Part shown: piece by piece, positions 33,039 to 45,529 of the stretch
Numbering within the stretch: the stretch's first letter is position 1
How the letters are laid out: each line of letters begins with the position of its first letter
From: Stenogyne calaminthoides
Taxonomy: Eukaryota; Streptophyta; Magnoliopsida; Lamiales; Lamiaceae
Direction of reading: 5' to 3'
NCBI GenBank assembly: GCA_037126765.1
Contig: JBBCBC010000027.1
Location: 9,758,406 to 9,822,405, forward strand
Length of the DNA: 64,000 bases
Position numbers and translations under genes: made by a program
The notes under the pieces: generated by a model
Database searches by the model: none
Told to the model about the DNA's origin: nothing
What the model saw: only the letters and a program-made list of their open reading frames with translations

Positions 33039-33274
33039 TTGTGTAGCCTAGTGGTCAGGCTTTCTTTGTCTCGCTCTCGGGATACCGAGTTTGAACCATG
33101 CCCTCAACATGATAGCTACATTTTTTCGCTAATTGTATACAATTTGGTCAAAATTGTTGTGTAGCCTAGTGGTCAGGCTTTCTTTGTCTCGCTCTCGGGA
33201 TACCGAGTTCGAACCTTGCCCGCCACATGACAGCTACATTTTTTCGCGAATTGTATACAATTTGATTAAAATTA
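33039..33274 (+). repeat. Two tandem tRNA-like modules, right arm of the foldback
   Basis: Two copies, about 118 bp apart, carry TAGCCTAGTGG (33044-33054, 33162-33172) and GAGTTTGAACC or GAGTTCGAACC (33087-33097, 33205-33215). These are close to A- and B-box consensus with proper spacing. The copies are nearly identical, so the doubling is recent or has been kept by conversion. Confidence 0.7.
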
Positions 33275-33383
33275 AAGTTTTGGTCAAAATTAAAAATTTG
33301 TATACATACAAATTTGTACCCAAAACTTTGTCATTTTGAATTATTTTTTATCCTTTCTTTTATTAAAAATTCTTTTTTATTCT

Positions 33384-33485
33384 TATCATTTTATGATATA
33401 TTTACTCTTATTATTAAGTAGCGCATTGGTCACGCGATTCATGTATGACTCTTTTAAGCAAGAACAAATATATCATAAAATGACG
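33384..33485. repeat. Short inverted repeat
   Basis: TCATTTTATGATATATTTAC near the left side and AAATATATCATAAAATGA at the right are reverse complements around a core that is itself partly palindromic. It may be a small MITE; no duplication was identified. Confidence 0.45.
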
Positions 33486-33532
33486 ATTTTTTTGTTTATC
33501 AAGAAAAAAAAAAAAAGTTGACTATCAATATA

Positions 33533-33989
33533 CAGTGGCGGAGCCACTCTTTGCCCAAGAGGGCCATGGCGCCCCCACCACCTACCCCACCCCTCATATA
33601 TATACACACAGTATTATCTTCATTTGATAATTTTAAGATTTATACATAATAGTATTATTAATAACAACGTTTAATATATATGAATTATGTGCCTCTCTCG
33701 TTTTCTCTTCATATCTCCAAAATTCATATTCTTGAATATGCATAAATACTAAAATTTTCATTGATATGATGTGTAAGCATTGTTTTATAGAAGAAATATT
33801 GATATATATCTATTTTTTTTTTCGAAACAATATTGATATATTTTGAATACCTAAAAAAATTACTAATATTTATATACTTTGATATAAATATTTTTTAAAA
33901 TTTCTTATCAAACACGGTAATATTTTTATCGGTATATTTTATTTTCGACTGTTGATCCACCCCTAATCTCAAGTCCTGGCTCCACCCTG
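33533..33989. mobile_element. hAT-like MITE, CAGTGGCGGAGCCA ends
   Basis: This 457-bp unit begins CAGTGGCGGAGCCACTC and ends, on the complement, CAGGGTGGAGCCAGGAC. It is flanked by TCAATATA (33525-33532) and TCAATATG (33990-33997), an 8-bp duplication with one change. The CA(G)-start ends and 8-bp duplication are those of hAT elements. Confidence 0.8.
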
Positions 33990-34027
33990 TCAATATGGTC
34001 ATTTTTATCAATTTTCATTTAAAAATA

Positions 34028-34172
34028 GACAAAACTCATATGAAATGGTCTCATACATGAGACGGGATATTTAATTACTACAAATTAATATTCACCCCTC
34101 CCAAAGTGTTAAAGTGTCATTTCCAAATCATGCCTCATCTCACCGTGAGTCCATCTCATGCAAGTATGTCTC
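34028..34172. mobile_element. Mutator-like MITE, GACAAAACTCATATGA family, copy 1
   Basis: This 145-bp unit begins GACAAAACTCATATGA and ends GCAAGTATGTCTC. Perfect 9-bp duplications TTAAAAATA flank it (34019-34027 and 34173-34181). It is a close relative of 46622-46765. Confidence 0.85.
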
Positions 34173-34258
34173 TTAAAAATATGTAACTTTCGAAGTCGAG
34201 AACCGAAATTAATTCTCTTAAAAATATGTAACTTTCGAAGAGAACCGAAATTAATTTA
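34173..34258 (+). repeat. Tandem duplication, ~45 bp x 2
   Basis: CTCTTAAAAATATGTAAC with TTTCGAAG and AACCGAAATTAATT occurs twice in a row. The duplicated block includes the right target duplication of the MITE just before it, so it arose after that insertion. Confidence 0.75.
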
Positions 34259-35303
34259 GAGTTAATTTAGAGTAGGTTTCATGTGCATCCAGTACAAGAT
34301 AAATAAGATTTTCGTAAGATTTTATAATCATCTTGATTTGTTATCTAAAAGATCTGATTTGTTTATCTTGAACAGCCAGTGTAACTATTTTTTTTATATT
34401 AATAATTGTGGTTGGTTAAAACAAATAAATTCTACATTTTAGTATAACAGGTTACACATTCTAAAATACACTATGATTGTGGACGATGCATACAAAACTT
34501 GCCATTAATTTAAAAAGATTAAAGATTACTTTTCGATAAAAGTATGGAATATTAAATAGAAAATAAATAGGAAAGGCATGTGGTATTGTAATGTTGAATG
34601 ATCATATTAGGTGGAACATGGCTTCTTTTATCCACTATGATGTGACACTTTTGCATGTGCAAAAATGGTAGCATGACAATTGCCGCTTTACAACCCTTCA
34701 AATTTGTCATTACGCTTTTGCCCATGTGACCCCCCATCTAACATTACAAGAATGCGACACCAAAATCTACCACTATAAAATAATATTTCTTACTTATTAC
34801 TCAAAAGTGAATGAAAGAATAATAAGACCAAATCCAAGTTGGACCATTTTCAATTAAATTTAGCTAAATTTCTAGATAGGCCATTTGACGCACTTACAAT
34901 AAGTACAAATTTATAGCTACTAGTGTGAGGTTTGAATAATTTAATTTAATCAACATATATATAAATATACTAATAAAATTATACAGCTCTTTTATGTGGA
35001 TTGCTGACTTTACTATCACCTATAAATTGGACTTGTAATTCAAGCACATCGATTCATCAAATATACAAAACAAAGAAACAAAATCAATTCTTTACTCAAA
35101 ACTTTGAACAGCTTTAAAAAGCCAAAGCCTAAGCAACATTATAAAAAAAATTAAAAAACAAAATACAAAAGAATTTGAGCTGTTTTCTGTACTATAATAA
35201 CCCAAGTATAAATACATTTTTGTGGGGAAGGGAGGGATCATCGAAAAAAATTTAAAAAATTAAACAGTATTAAAAATATGCCCGTTGGGAATATGAATCA
35301 AAG

Positions 35304-38300
35304 TCAAGATCCGCTGCTGAAACCTCGACTGTCTTTTTTCACCTTTCCCAACTCCATCTCTCTCGTATTTGCTTCGCTGCTTGAGCCTGATGGGTTTAAC
35401 CCGTATTCGCTCGTTGGGTTACTGTATTGGTCGGTGCTCCCGTATTCTTGGCTGGTTTCTAGTGCCATTTTCCGGAACTTTTTCATATCTTCGTTGTATT
35501 GGACAGTGTCGTAGTCTGAGCTTCCGTGAGAACTGTAGACGGTGCTGTGTCCGGGCCTGATTCCTTCGTTGAGATCGGATAGTGACACATCTCCTTCTAA
35601 TGCCCTCACAACCTGCCCAGATTTTAAGCATATATCCATAAGTTTGAACAAATAAGAACTTCAGATGATTATATTCTGAGCAACAAATTGGCGCACCAGG
35701 TGCACAGTAGTGTAATTTTGACCAAAAGACTTCAACAAAATTGTTCTTTATATGTTTTCAAATAAAGCGGTAGAAAAGTATTAGTTCATGTGGAGAAAAA
35801 TAATAGCTCATACGATAAAAAATATTAGTTCATGTGACAAAAATATTAGCCCATACGCTAAAGTATTAGTTGTATATAGAGAAGTACTAATACTACGTCA
35901 TTCTGACCAAAAAAATTGAACCAATCTGCTTTTTTATATTTATTCGCAAATCATAGAGAAAAGCAGTAGAAAAGTATTACTTCATGTGATGAAAAAATAT
36001 CAGCTCATACGATGAAAAGTACTTATTATTCAGCCTACAAACTAAAACTTTTCTTTATATGTACTTTATACTTTTCATAATATATTTAGTGTTTTTTTGT
36101 GAATGAGCCAAAACTGCACGGTGCAATTGGTGCGCAGAAGTTTTTGCCTTGTAAAGAGGGATAAAAGAAAGAACCAGGATACCTGGCTCATTCTTGGACG
36201 ACGTTTTGCAGAATGTCGAACACAAGCAGCAGCGCAGGCCACCATGCGAGCCATCTCATTTTGGTTGTAATTATTACGAAGTCTCTGATCGATAAGAGAA
36301 TCAAAGTTTCCTTCTTCTAGAGCTCGTGTGAGCAATGGCCTAGCCTGTATTACAATTACTCTAGATTAGCATCCTCTCCGGATACACAAAATACATATGC
36401 TCAAAAAAAGGGGAATCAAATAAAAAGAAATACTAGTAATTAGTAATCTATGCCCAACTTACCCAGTCGACCAAACTATCATCCATGTAAGATTGATCTG
36501 TGTCAACAGGTCTGCGTCCAGTAATCAACTCGAGAAGCATAACACCAAACGAGAATACATCTGACTTTTCGGTAAGTTTTCCTGAGGCAGCATATTCAGG
36601 AGCCAGATATCTGAAATATAGTGAAAGTCTTATTTAGAATGATTCATCCAGAACCTCAGTGTATTGCAAAGCTTAAATTGTAAATCAAGAAACCAAGTGG
36701 AAATAATCGGACATTTTATAAGAAAGCAAAAGCCTAGCACAAGCTTCTGAGAATTTAAACAATTGCAATCAAACAAGAGAATTAGGAAACCAAAGTTCCA
36801 CACAGAAAATACAACACTTCATGTGTATGAAAGCAACAGAGCAAAAGAGCAAACAAGTATTATACTTACCCAAAAGTTCCCATCACTCGTGTAGAGACAT
36901 GTGTATTGGCATCAGAAGAAAACTTTGCAAGACCAAAATCCGCAACCTGAGAAATGAAATGATATGCATCAGCAAGGATTAAAACTTCTCATCTCACTTT
37001 ATTACTTATTAAGTTTCTGGTGTTAAAAAAACCATGAAAAATCTCATGTGAGCAACTGGAGTTCGATAAAAATATTTTCAAATTTCAATTCAGATCCAAA
37101 ATTATTAAAAGATGAGGAAACCAAATGGCAACCTTTCAAGACAACTCTAGTCAAGTTGGAGATATTACCTTTGCTTCAAAGTTAAAGTCCAAAAGAATAT
37201 TAGAAGCCTTGATATCCCTATGAATAATTTTTGGATGACCTGTGGCACAAAAAATAAAACCATTTTATATCCAATATAGAGAAGAAGGAATGTACTTTAC
37301 TCCTATTGTACATGATTAAAACTGCAAATGCAGCGGACAACTTACAATCCTCGTGCAGATATGCAAGTCCTTTTGCTGAACCTAGAGCGATCTTCAACCG
37401 AGTTGCCCAGTCCATTACAGGTCTTCCCTTTCCTGTAAGATGCTAAATCGTAAGATTTCCTAAACACAGATTACTTGACCACAAAAAATAAAATAATAGG
37501 ATGAAAGAAAGATATATATCCATTGGAAACAAGGCCAAAGAATGCAGCAAATAATAATTCATTTAAGAAGTCCATCAACGCAACTAACCGTGCAAGTGGA
37601 ATTCCAAAGTATCATTCTGAACAAACTCATAAACGAGCATTCTCTGGACCCCAGCAATGCAGTAGCCAACCAAAGACACAAGATGCTTATGATGCACTCT
37701 GCTAATGATCTCAACCTCAGCCTGAAATTCCCGTTCCCCTTGCCCACTTCCAGCTTTCAGCTGCTTAATAGCCACCTCTTTACCGTTCGGTAAAACTCCC
37801 CTATGCACATAACCAAAACCACCTTGACCAAGAAGGTTGGCATTCGAAAAGCCATCTGTAGCCATTGCCAGTTCTTCGTACGTAAAAGTGCTTTTAGAAA
37901 AGCCTAAAGCCATGCCCGGTGATGGTGGCGGAAGAGGAGTCGTCGAGCCTGAGTAATTGGAACCAGAACCACCACTGCTGCTCATCAAAGGAGGAGGAGG
38001 TGGCGGTGGTTGAGAGGAAGGATGCAGCATTGGTGAGTGAGGAGGCCTTGAAGGACCTGGCGGTGGTGGGGTTGGTTTGGGCGGCGGCATAGTCACAACG
38101 TGATTTGCAGGTGCTGGCGCATTATGCTGCCAATTTTGTACTGGCCCACCGTAGGAGTCAACTGGAAAGTTCCAAATAAATTGAAGAAATAAGCTACTAG
38201 AATAATGTGCAAGTGCCGCAAATTAACAAGCATTGAGTCTGCCATTTTACTAGTTATGTAAAATTGAACTCATTTTCCCCTTTGGTTCAATCGCTCCGTT

Positions 38301-39396
38301 TGCCTCACTACTTATCTTCAGAGATGTTTAAATAATTCTTATATTGACAAACAGAAAATATATACTAGGCTACTACAATCTCCTAAAAACTCAACATCAA
38401 AATTTGAAATGCAGGCAGAAATTGCTACCAAAAACAATATTAATTTCCACCACACAACTATATGTATACATAGTATACATGTGCTACGCTTCCAATTCAA
38501 CCACATCAAAAAGAATAATCTGATAGAGTGTTGCATTAATAAAAAATGATCAATCTTTGAATCGTTTTTTTGTCGTCATTAATGACGCCAATCACAGGAA
38601 AAAAGAGAAAGGGAATAATTTTTAAAGCACACCAACTCTCACTTTCAAAATTTAACAGAATAAAATAATTTCGAAACAGTTAATTCCAGAATTTGGAGAG
38701 CCAAATGCATCCAATCATAACGAACAAGCAATTAATAAAAATGAACAAATCTAAATGTTTATGAAATTAGCAAATGTGGGGAAAAATTGATGTATAACTT
38801 GTTTTACCTTTATGCCCCGGTGGTGGTGGTGGTGGTGGAGGCACGTAGTACTCCGGCCGCGATCTTTTCTTCTTTTTGCAACAAATAAACAGCAGACTCA
38901 AAATCACCAGTACCGCCACACCTCCCACCGCAATTCCAACCACCGTCCCAGTCGATATTCCGGACGATCCATCGGAAGGCGGCGACGGCGTCCCCCCTGC
39001 GCCGCCAGGTGAATTCGGTGGAGAGCCTCTGGTCGGCGGCGACGGCGGAGATCCCCTAACCGGAGGCGGCGGAGGAGAACCACGGCCGGTAGGATTCGGC
39101 GGCGACGGTGGGACTGGGGATCCAGATGGAGAGGTGGAGCCCGGCGGCGGCGGGCTGGTGGTGGGCGCAGGGGTGGTGGGAGTCGGAGTGGGCGTGGATG
39201 GCGGAGGAGCGGTGGGGACCGGTGGCGGCGGAGAGGTCGTGGATGGCAGAGGGGCGGCGGGGACTGGGGGAGTGGGGGTCGATGGCGGAGGAGCCGTCAC
39301 GGCTGGCGGCGGCGCTGAGACAGCGGGTGGCGGAGATGTCGTGTTTGCTGGAGGGGAGGAGGGAGGCGGCGCGGCCACCGGCGCCGGCGTCGACAT
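35304..39396 (-). CDS. PERK: Proline-rich extensin-like receptor kinase, eight exons
   Basis: Membrane receptor-like Ser/Thr kinase thought to link the cell wall to signalling. I infer exons 39396-38808, 38161-37589, 37432-37346, 37239-37169, 36946-36870, 36610-36463, 36344-36183 and 35612-35304. All joins are GT-AG and keep frame, giving 671 residues, usual for PERKs. Residues 1-148 are Pro/Ser/Thr-rich, with no clear signal peptide, as in the family. Residues 149-171 form the membrane span, followed by a basic CCKKKKR stop. A second Pro-rich stretch leads to FTYEELAMATDGFSNANLLG. The kinase has GQGGFG (about 308-313), VAIK (Lys329), HRD (Asp425), DFG (Asp443) and APE (469-471), so it looks catalytically complete. 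The tail is Ser-rich. The start is the first ATG before the Pro-rich run. Intron 7 holds a MITE. The only host gene in the window. Confidence 0.95.
35691..36135. mobile_element. MITE-like TIR element in PERK intron 7
   Basis: GCGCACCAGGTGCACAGTAG at the left and, on the complement of the right, GCGCACCAATTGCACCGTGC form inverted ends of some 30 bp inside the last intron (35613-36182). The inside has short repeats of TATTAGTTCATGTG and TAGCTCATACGAT type. No clear target duplication was seen. Confidence 0.6.
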
Positions 39397-39445
39397 TTAC
39401 AGATTAAAAAAAATGGTAAATTGAATTAATGAAAAGGTGTAATCA

Positions 39446-39453
39446 GTATATAG
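39446..39453 (-). promoter_or_regulatory. Possible TATA box of the PERK gene
   Basis: On the minus strand CTATATAC lies about 50 bp before the start codon. A second, CT-rich stretch (CTCTCTCT, about 39531-39542), common in plant 5' leaders, lies further up, so the true start may be upstream. Low certainty. Confidence 0.3.
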
Positions 39454-39559
39454 AGAGTGGAATATTGTATGGCAGAGTGTTGATTTGATTTGATTTTTCA
39501 CAAGGGGTTTCTCTCTCTTCTTACCATAGTTTTTAGAGAGAGAATTTTCAGTGGTTGAA

Positions 39560-41160
39560 AATAACGAAAGTGGGTATTGGTTTTTTGATTTTGGTTGTTT
39601 TAGGGCAAATTTGAAGGGACCAAGTTTAGCACGCGAAGTTTTATTATATTTGTGATTTATTTATTTACTAGTATTTTAATTTATGATATTTTGTGAATTA
39701 GTGAGTTGCGTTTTCTGCATTTTAAAGATACAGCTCAATATTGGCTCATGATTATGATTATGTAGGACGCGTCTTAATTTGTTTGTTAATTAGAGAAAAA
39801 TAAAAATTCTTCCGCAATTTGCTCCAACAGGGCAGTCGCTGCCTCCAATTTCAACCATTAAAATTTCCAGATTCCGTATTACGTCATCAATTACAGGTAC
39901 TATGTCATGTCCCGTAATTTTTTCGAGGATTGTTCTTTCAGTTATTTAGAATAGACAAAAATTTATATATATCTTCACCTAGTTTATCCTATGAACTTAT
40001 TTTTAATTCATGGGTATTTTAATTTATTTATGGTATAATATAAATAAATTTTAATAAATTAAAAAAATATATTAAATAATTCAAGTTCATATTATAGACT
40101 TAATTTATAAAAGACTAATTTTCAATTTTTTAAAATATATTTCATGCTATAATAATTAGATAATAAAAATAATATTTATACAAGTGCATTACATATCTCT
40201 GCCCATGCACAAAAATGAGGAATTCTTATTCACATGAATCGGTTCACAAATTATTTTTTTTTCGATTACGCGGAGATGAAATAATCTTGATGTTATGAAA
40301 GAAATTTTAATGTTTTTATTTATTTTATTGTGAAAAATTTCGCAACTCTAAAATGCTAATTAATTTTTTTTCTATAGTGAATTATAAATATTTATTATTT
40401 TTTTAAAAAAAAAAATCTAGTAGTTTGAAGGATTTTAAAGAGTTATAATTAATTATATTTACGCAAGATTTGATACATATTTTTTTTCAGACAAATATTT
40501 ATTATATAAAAATTTTAAAAATAAAATCTAATTGTTTGTATATTTTACGAAATCTCTAGAAAATCTAAATTTTTTAAATAATTTTAAAGAATTATAAATT
40601 AATCATATCTACGCAAGATTTGATATATAATTTTATCTTTAAAAAATATAATTGTTATACTAATTAATTGGTGTATAAATATAAAAGTCCTATCATCATG
40701 TAAAAATGATGTACTTTAGATTGTTAATTTATGATTTATTGATTATGGGGTAAATTATAAAATTATTTCATTCCGTGAATATATATATATATATATATAT
40801 ATGTATGGATAGGTATATATAAAGTTAATTTAATTAAATAGATATGTAAAAATATTGTGTTAAACTTCACAAACTTGCCGGTTTATAAATAAATTATTAA
40901 CAAATATCAAATCTTATTTCTAAACTTCTTGAATCTACTTATATATATCTTTATAATAAATTTAATTGGATAGATTATGTAAAAAAATAAAAGACAAATC
41001 TTGTGTTATTGGGCGTGAATACCGCCACATAAGCTAAATTAGGTTTACTAATATATAGTATTAAGATTAAGATATTATTATTATTTTATTTTTTTAAAAG
41101 ATAATTAATTATCATAATTCTTTCTACCACAAGGTACATGATTCATCTTTTCATTTTACT
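39560..41160. other. AT-rich intergenic DNA, no gene seen
   Basis: Stops are dense in all frames. An (AT)12 microsatellite lies at 40779-40802. Nothing else was recognised. Confidence 0.6.
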
Positions 41161-41415
41161 ACAGGTCAAAATCGCAACCACAACAAGAGGGGGACCACCC
41201 GGTACCGCTATCCAAAATTGCAACTACACGCATCCGAAACTGCAATCCAAAATCTCAACTGTACCGCAATCGGAATCACCATAAGAGGGGACCACCACCC
41301 CACCACAAGGGGACCACCATAAGAGCGAATAAATTTTCCCGCTACGTGTGTCAAATAATAAACTTTATCTCTTGTGTCTCGAATCTAACATTTGAGTTAT
41401 CCACACTTGACTATA
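41160..41415 (-). repeat. SINE-like repeat related to 26150-27060
   Basis: On the minus strand AGTCAAGTGTGGATAAC and AGATTCGAGAC stand where A and B boxes would be. Then come CTCTTATGGTGGTCCCC and Cys-poor GGTT-rich units like those at 26230-26450. It is a shorter, more decayed member of the same repeat family. Confidence 0.5.
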
Positions 41416-41455
41416 TATATTATTAAAATTTAAAGAATATTTAATTTTAAATTGT

Positions 41456-41459
<4 letters not shown>

Positions 41460-41495
<36 letters not shown>
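41460..41495. repeat. (AT)18 microsatellite
   Basis: A pure AT dinucleotide run of 36 bases. Confidence 0.95.
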
Positions 41496-41498
<3 letters not shown>

Positions 41499-41616
41499 TG
41501 ATAGACTTATTATATATGAATAATAATAATACATATAAATAAAAATTAAAAATTCATATAAATTTGGTTTCACATAAATTTTTTATTATCTGTCCACCCG
41601 TGAGTACGATTATGTA

Positions 41617-41904
41617 GAGTATTTTGTACTTTTGGTCCCACGGGACACGCCTCCTCACGCTTTTGGTCTCAAAGCTTACACGTTTGGTCTCAAAGCCGGA
41701 AATTTTGACATTTTTGGTCCCAAAGCTGAAAATTTTGACACTTTTGATCCCACAGGACGCGCAATTTTGGGACCAAAAGTGTCAAAAATTTCGGTTTTGG
41801 GACCAAAAGTGTCAAAATTTTCGGTTTTGGGACAAAAAAATGTAAACTTTGGGACCAAAAGCGTGAGGAGGCGTGTCCTGTGGGACCAAAAATGCAAAAA
41901 ACTC
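41617..41904. mobile_element. Near-perfect foldback MITE, Mutator-like
   Basis: The 288-bp unit is palindromic along most of its length. The ends are GAGTATTTTGTACTTTTGG and, on the complement, GAGTTTTTTGCATTTTTGG. Both are followed by TCCCAC-GGACACGCCTCC, and the inner parts repeat TTTTGGTCCC and AATTTTGACA. The flanks CGATTATGT (41607-41615) and CGATTATAT (41905-41913) agree at 8 of 9, with one base between the left copy and the TIR. The ORFs on both strands here are an effect of the repeats. Confidence 0.75.
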
Positions 41905-41913
41905 CGATTATAT

Positions 41914-42860
41914 CCATCAATTAATATTCTCAGTGAGAACTACTAATTAGTTTTGGTAAAAAAAAATGATAATAACATTTAAAAATACAATTAAAAAGTA
42001 CGATAAACCTAATATATATACAATTTTGTCTTATATGAGAGTAATTTTCTTATGAAATATTATATCGTACGATATTTTAAAATATAAAAAAACAAACCTC
42101 GCGAATTTTAATTTTTTGTGTGGATCAGAAAATACTTTTAGGTCGGGCAGTAATTAAAGTCACTAGTACTTATTTACCTTATTAATTTTTTTCTTTTTTG
42201 AAATCTTATTAATATTAAACGTTTGTTCATATATTACGTGTCAATAATACCTCAAAATTGTAATATAATATTAAATGTCTTATACGAATTTGATCATATC
42301 TTCAGAATTGAACACAAATTTATATATTACATATTTTATGTGTATGCATGCAACGCACTCAAATATCTGAGGTCCCACCAGATTTCGGTTAATGTATATA
42401 GATAGATAAGTAATAATATTAGGGTAAACATGTAATATTTCGATGATATGATCAAACACAATTTTTAACCAGTTATTTAAAAATATTACATATAAAATCT
42501 TAGTATTTATGTCAATAAACAGCAAATATTATAAATAATAAAGGAGTAATATACTTTATTTAGTGCAGTGTTTTTTAGAATTGAGTCAAATATGTCATTG
42601 ACTTATAATAAATCACCTATAACATTGTTATCATGATATATGTGAACTTCCCTTAATTTAAAATTACATTTTATATTTACGCCTTTGTAAGTTGAAATGT
42701 AAATTTGGAAAAGAATAAAACATATAATGCATAAACTCTTCTTTCATGTGAACACATATTCTTTGAACAAATACCTTTCATAGTATAATTTTCCGTTTGT
42801 TGGGTCCTTATAAAATTGAATCAAAGTTGGTGTAACATGCCAATCTTGAAATAAAGCTGA
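41914..42860. other. AT-rich intergenic DNA, no gene seen
   Basis: Short chance ORFs only; no motif or repeat structure was recognised. Confidence 0.6.
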
Positions 42861-43160
42861 TTGAGGTCCTCTTTGTTTCAAAGGACTGGATGAATTAATT
42901 TTAATAAGTCTCTGTATGATTTGATTAAATTGTTTGAATAAAGATACTATATATTTGAATTGCAGAATTGCATCTCTTTTAATATTTGTGTTTGATTGAG
43001 AAATTTGATAGTGTACCTATTAAAATGTCGTAAATATCTTTAAATTAAATTAAAACAACTACAATTTATTTTTATGCATTTATTTAATATGATAATATTG
43101 TATTTGAGATATATTTTGTTCACTTTTCGATGTCTCCACCTAAGACAAGTAGGTCCTCAA
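42861..43160. mobile_element. Possible MITE
   Basis: TTGAGGTCCTCTTTGTTTC and (complement of the right end) TTGAGGACCTACTTGTCTT are inverted ends 300 bp apart. No target duplication was found, so this is tentative. Confidence 0.4.
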
Positions 43161-44326
43161 TATGATAATAAAACATATTTTATATACAAATTGATGTCTC
43201 GTTCAACAAACTAAACAACCGACTACTTAAAAATTAAGATTAGACTTTCTATCTAGACCTGTCCCCCAAACCATACGAGACCTACCTGAGTGTAACATAC
43301 AATTAAGGAGTAAGGACGCCCAAACTTTATCAATTTTAAATCAGTTATTCACCTTTTATTTTTAAAAAAGGCTCGACTTTATATGCATCAAATGCACCTT
43401 GTATTTCACAGTGTATTTTAAAAATTTACAATTTGTTACATTATAAATTTATGATTTATCACGCTGAAATATGCAATTATATTTTACGAATATAAATTAC
43501 ATATTTTATTATAATAAATTATAAATTTTAATATAATAATTTATAAATTTTAAAATACTCTATAAAATGCACGGTATAGATTATTCACTCTTAAAAGAAA
43601 AGTTGATAAATGTGTGGGTTGCGCGCGTAGAAGGAAAATAAAATGTTATGCTGAATCAGAACGCGGGACCCACACGGGTGGGCCGCGGATTACAATTCTC
43701 CGGCTTCTATAACTCTACCGATAATTTTGGTTTTGGCCATTTTTCTCACTTTTTATATTTCTCTCATTTTATTTTATGGCATATCTTCATGTTTGGTCCC
43801 ACCTAAACGGCTACAAACTATATTTATCTTTTTATTTCCATTTTGTTTGTTTTTAGTTACACACCATTAAGTGATAACTTGTGTGAGAATATTTTACTAT
43901 GTCTGATATTACTTTAAATTATTTAAAACTAGTTTGTATCCGCGTATTACGCGGGGTTGAAAAAAATATCAAGGTGAGAAAATTAAAAATTTAAGATCGT
44001 TAAACATGAATGACGATGGATTTTTGGGTGGTTAAGATAAGATTGGTTTGAAAATTTAAGTTAAAATTTTTAAAAAATATGCACAATGCAGAATAATGTG
44101 GAACATACAAATTTGAATTTGAAATTTTTAAAAAAAAAAAAACTGTCCAAAATAATTTTGTAAAAAAGTAAAATTAAGAGAAAATTACAAATTTAAAATG
44201 AAGAATTTGTAGTTAGCTACATAGGAAAGAGAATATTGAAAAATAGATGTATAGGGATGTATCAATTTTTAAAATTTCAACCTTAAAATCATTAGCAGGT
44301 CCTCGATACAGGGCAACAGTAAATAA
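43161..44326. other. Intergenic DNA, no gene seen
   Basis: AT-rich. A CCGCGTATTACGCGG hairpin stands at about 43940-43954, a type of element end seen widely in plant intergenic DNA. Nothing codes. Confidence 0.5.
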
Positions 44327-44573
44327 CTACTTTTTCCGTTTTCATTATACAGATATTTTTTTTTTTGAATGTCCCATTATATATTCTTATTTTCTTATAT
44401 AATAATTATTTTTAATTAATTTATTAATATAACCTCGTACATTAATTATACTAAAAGTGTTATACTTGTTAAATAGAATTATAATTAAAATTTTATTTGT
44501 TTAATTTTTTTTAATATAATTTTTTTATATGAAAAATCAAATAAATCTATATATTCTGAACGCATGGAGTAAT
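44327..44573. mobile_element. Possible decayed Stowaway-like MITE
   Basis: CTACTTTTTCCGTTTTCATT at the left and ACGCATGGAGTAAT at the right recall the CTCCCTCCGTYYC ends of Stowaway, with several changes. Confidence 0.4.
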
Positions 44574-45529
44574 ATTTTTTATTGATAATAATTAATATTG
44601 TTCACTAAAAATAATTAATATATTATTTAATAAAAAATTAATACATTTTAGAAATGTATTTAAATTACACATTGCATATGATATATATAAAACTTTGTGT
44701 AAAATAATATAAGTTGCACATTAAAAAAAAAAAAGTGAACCTCTTTACTAAAAAATGATTTTTTATATACTTTTCTCTTATTATAGTTGCATAGCAACAA
44801 ATTTGAGTTTTCCATTACAACAATTTTGCCATTTAGTGTTATGTGGACTATAGTGGATTCTTTCCTGATATTCTATTTGATGATGCATGTACTTTTGCAT
44901 TTATTCGGCTGATAATATCTTCATTTGATTCTATCATTCTAGAATTAATTTAAATTACCAAATAAACGGAACAACCGATTCCTTTTTTTTTTCTTACGGA
45001 AAAACAACCGATTCCTAAGAATGTGAAGATGGTAGAGAATAAAACCTTAAAACCGATGAATTAAATCTATGAAGTAATTTAATAGAAATTGTAGTTCCCC
45101 CTTATAAAAATAACAAAATAAAACCGTAAATTTAGGATTATAATAGAAAATGTATTTTGAGCAAATTAAAATGCTCGTTGCAAACTATGAATAATCCTTG
45201 CTTGGTAAAGACTAAATAACATTTGGAAACAAAAATAATAATTACAAAGCGTCACATGGAAATGATATCTGTATACATGCACTATAATTAATAGCCAAGA
45301 AAATTAATATACATGACCTGTTTTCTCATTATAATCTTTTTAGAATTTCTGGTCCAATTTAGTGGTTATAGGACAGTTCAAATAGTTACCCTACATATTT
45401 GCAAGTAATTAATCTGTACATAATATTGTAACAAGTTTATAATTAGCTTATAGATTAGGTATTATTGCATTAGCTTGTAAGCTGTAATTTAACCAACTTT
45501 TATAAGTATCTAACCATATGAAATAATTA

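Larger units (their letters stand above)
31547..33332. mobile_element. Large Mutator-like foldback element with tRNA-like modules in both arms
   Basis: About 770-900 bp at each side (31547-32325 and 32410-33332) are inverted copies of each other, with a short centre. The ends are GAGTAGGTCTTGTGTGC and, on the complement, GACAAAGTTTTGGGTAC, the same two asymmetric ends as the smaller MITEs at 29703 and 45530. The flanks ATTTTAAAT (31538-31546) and ATTTTGAAT (33333-33341) agree at 8 of 9 bases. No protein is coded. Each arm contains two tRNA-like modules. Confidence 0.8.

Noticed and set aside
38876..39424. 182-codon Gly-rich frame on the plus strand
   Set aside because: It is the antisense shadow of the Pro-rich first exon of the PERK gene; Pro codons read backwards give Gly.
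41624..41946. Several ORFs of 70-100 codons on both strands
   Set aside because: They come from the palindromic, repeated interior of a MITE; the peptides are repeats of the same few words.
43940..43954. CCGCGTATTACGCGG hairpin as a Helitron 3' end
   Set aside because: No CTAG-type end with a matching TC start could be placed.
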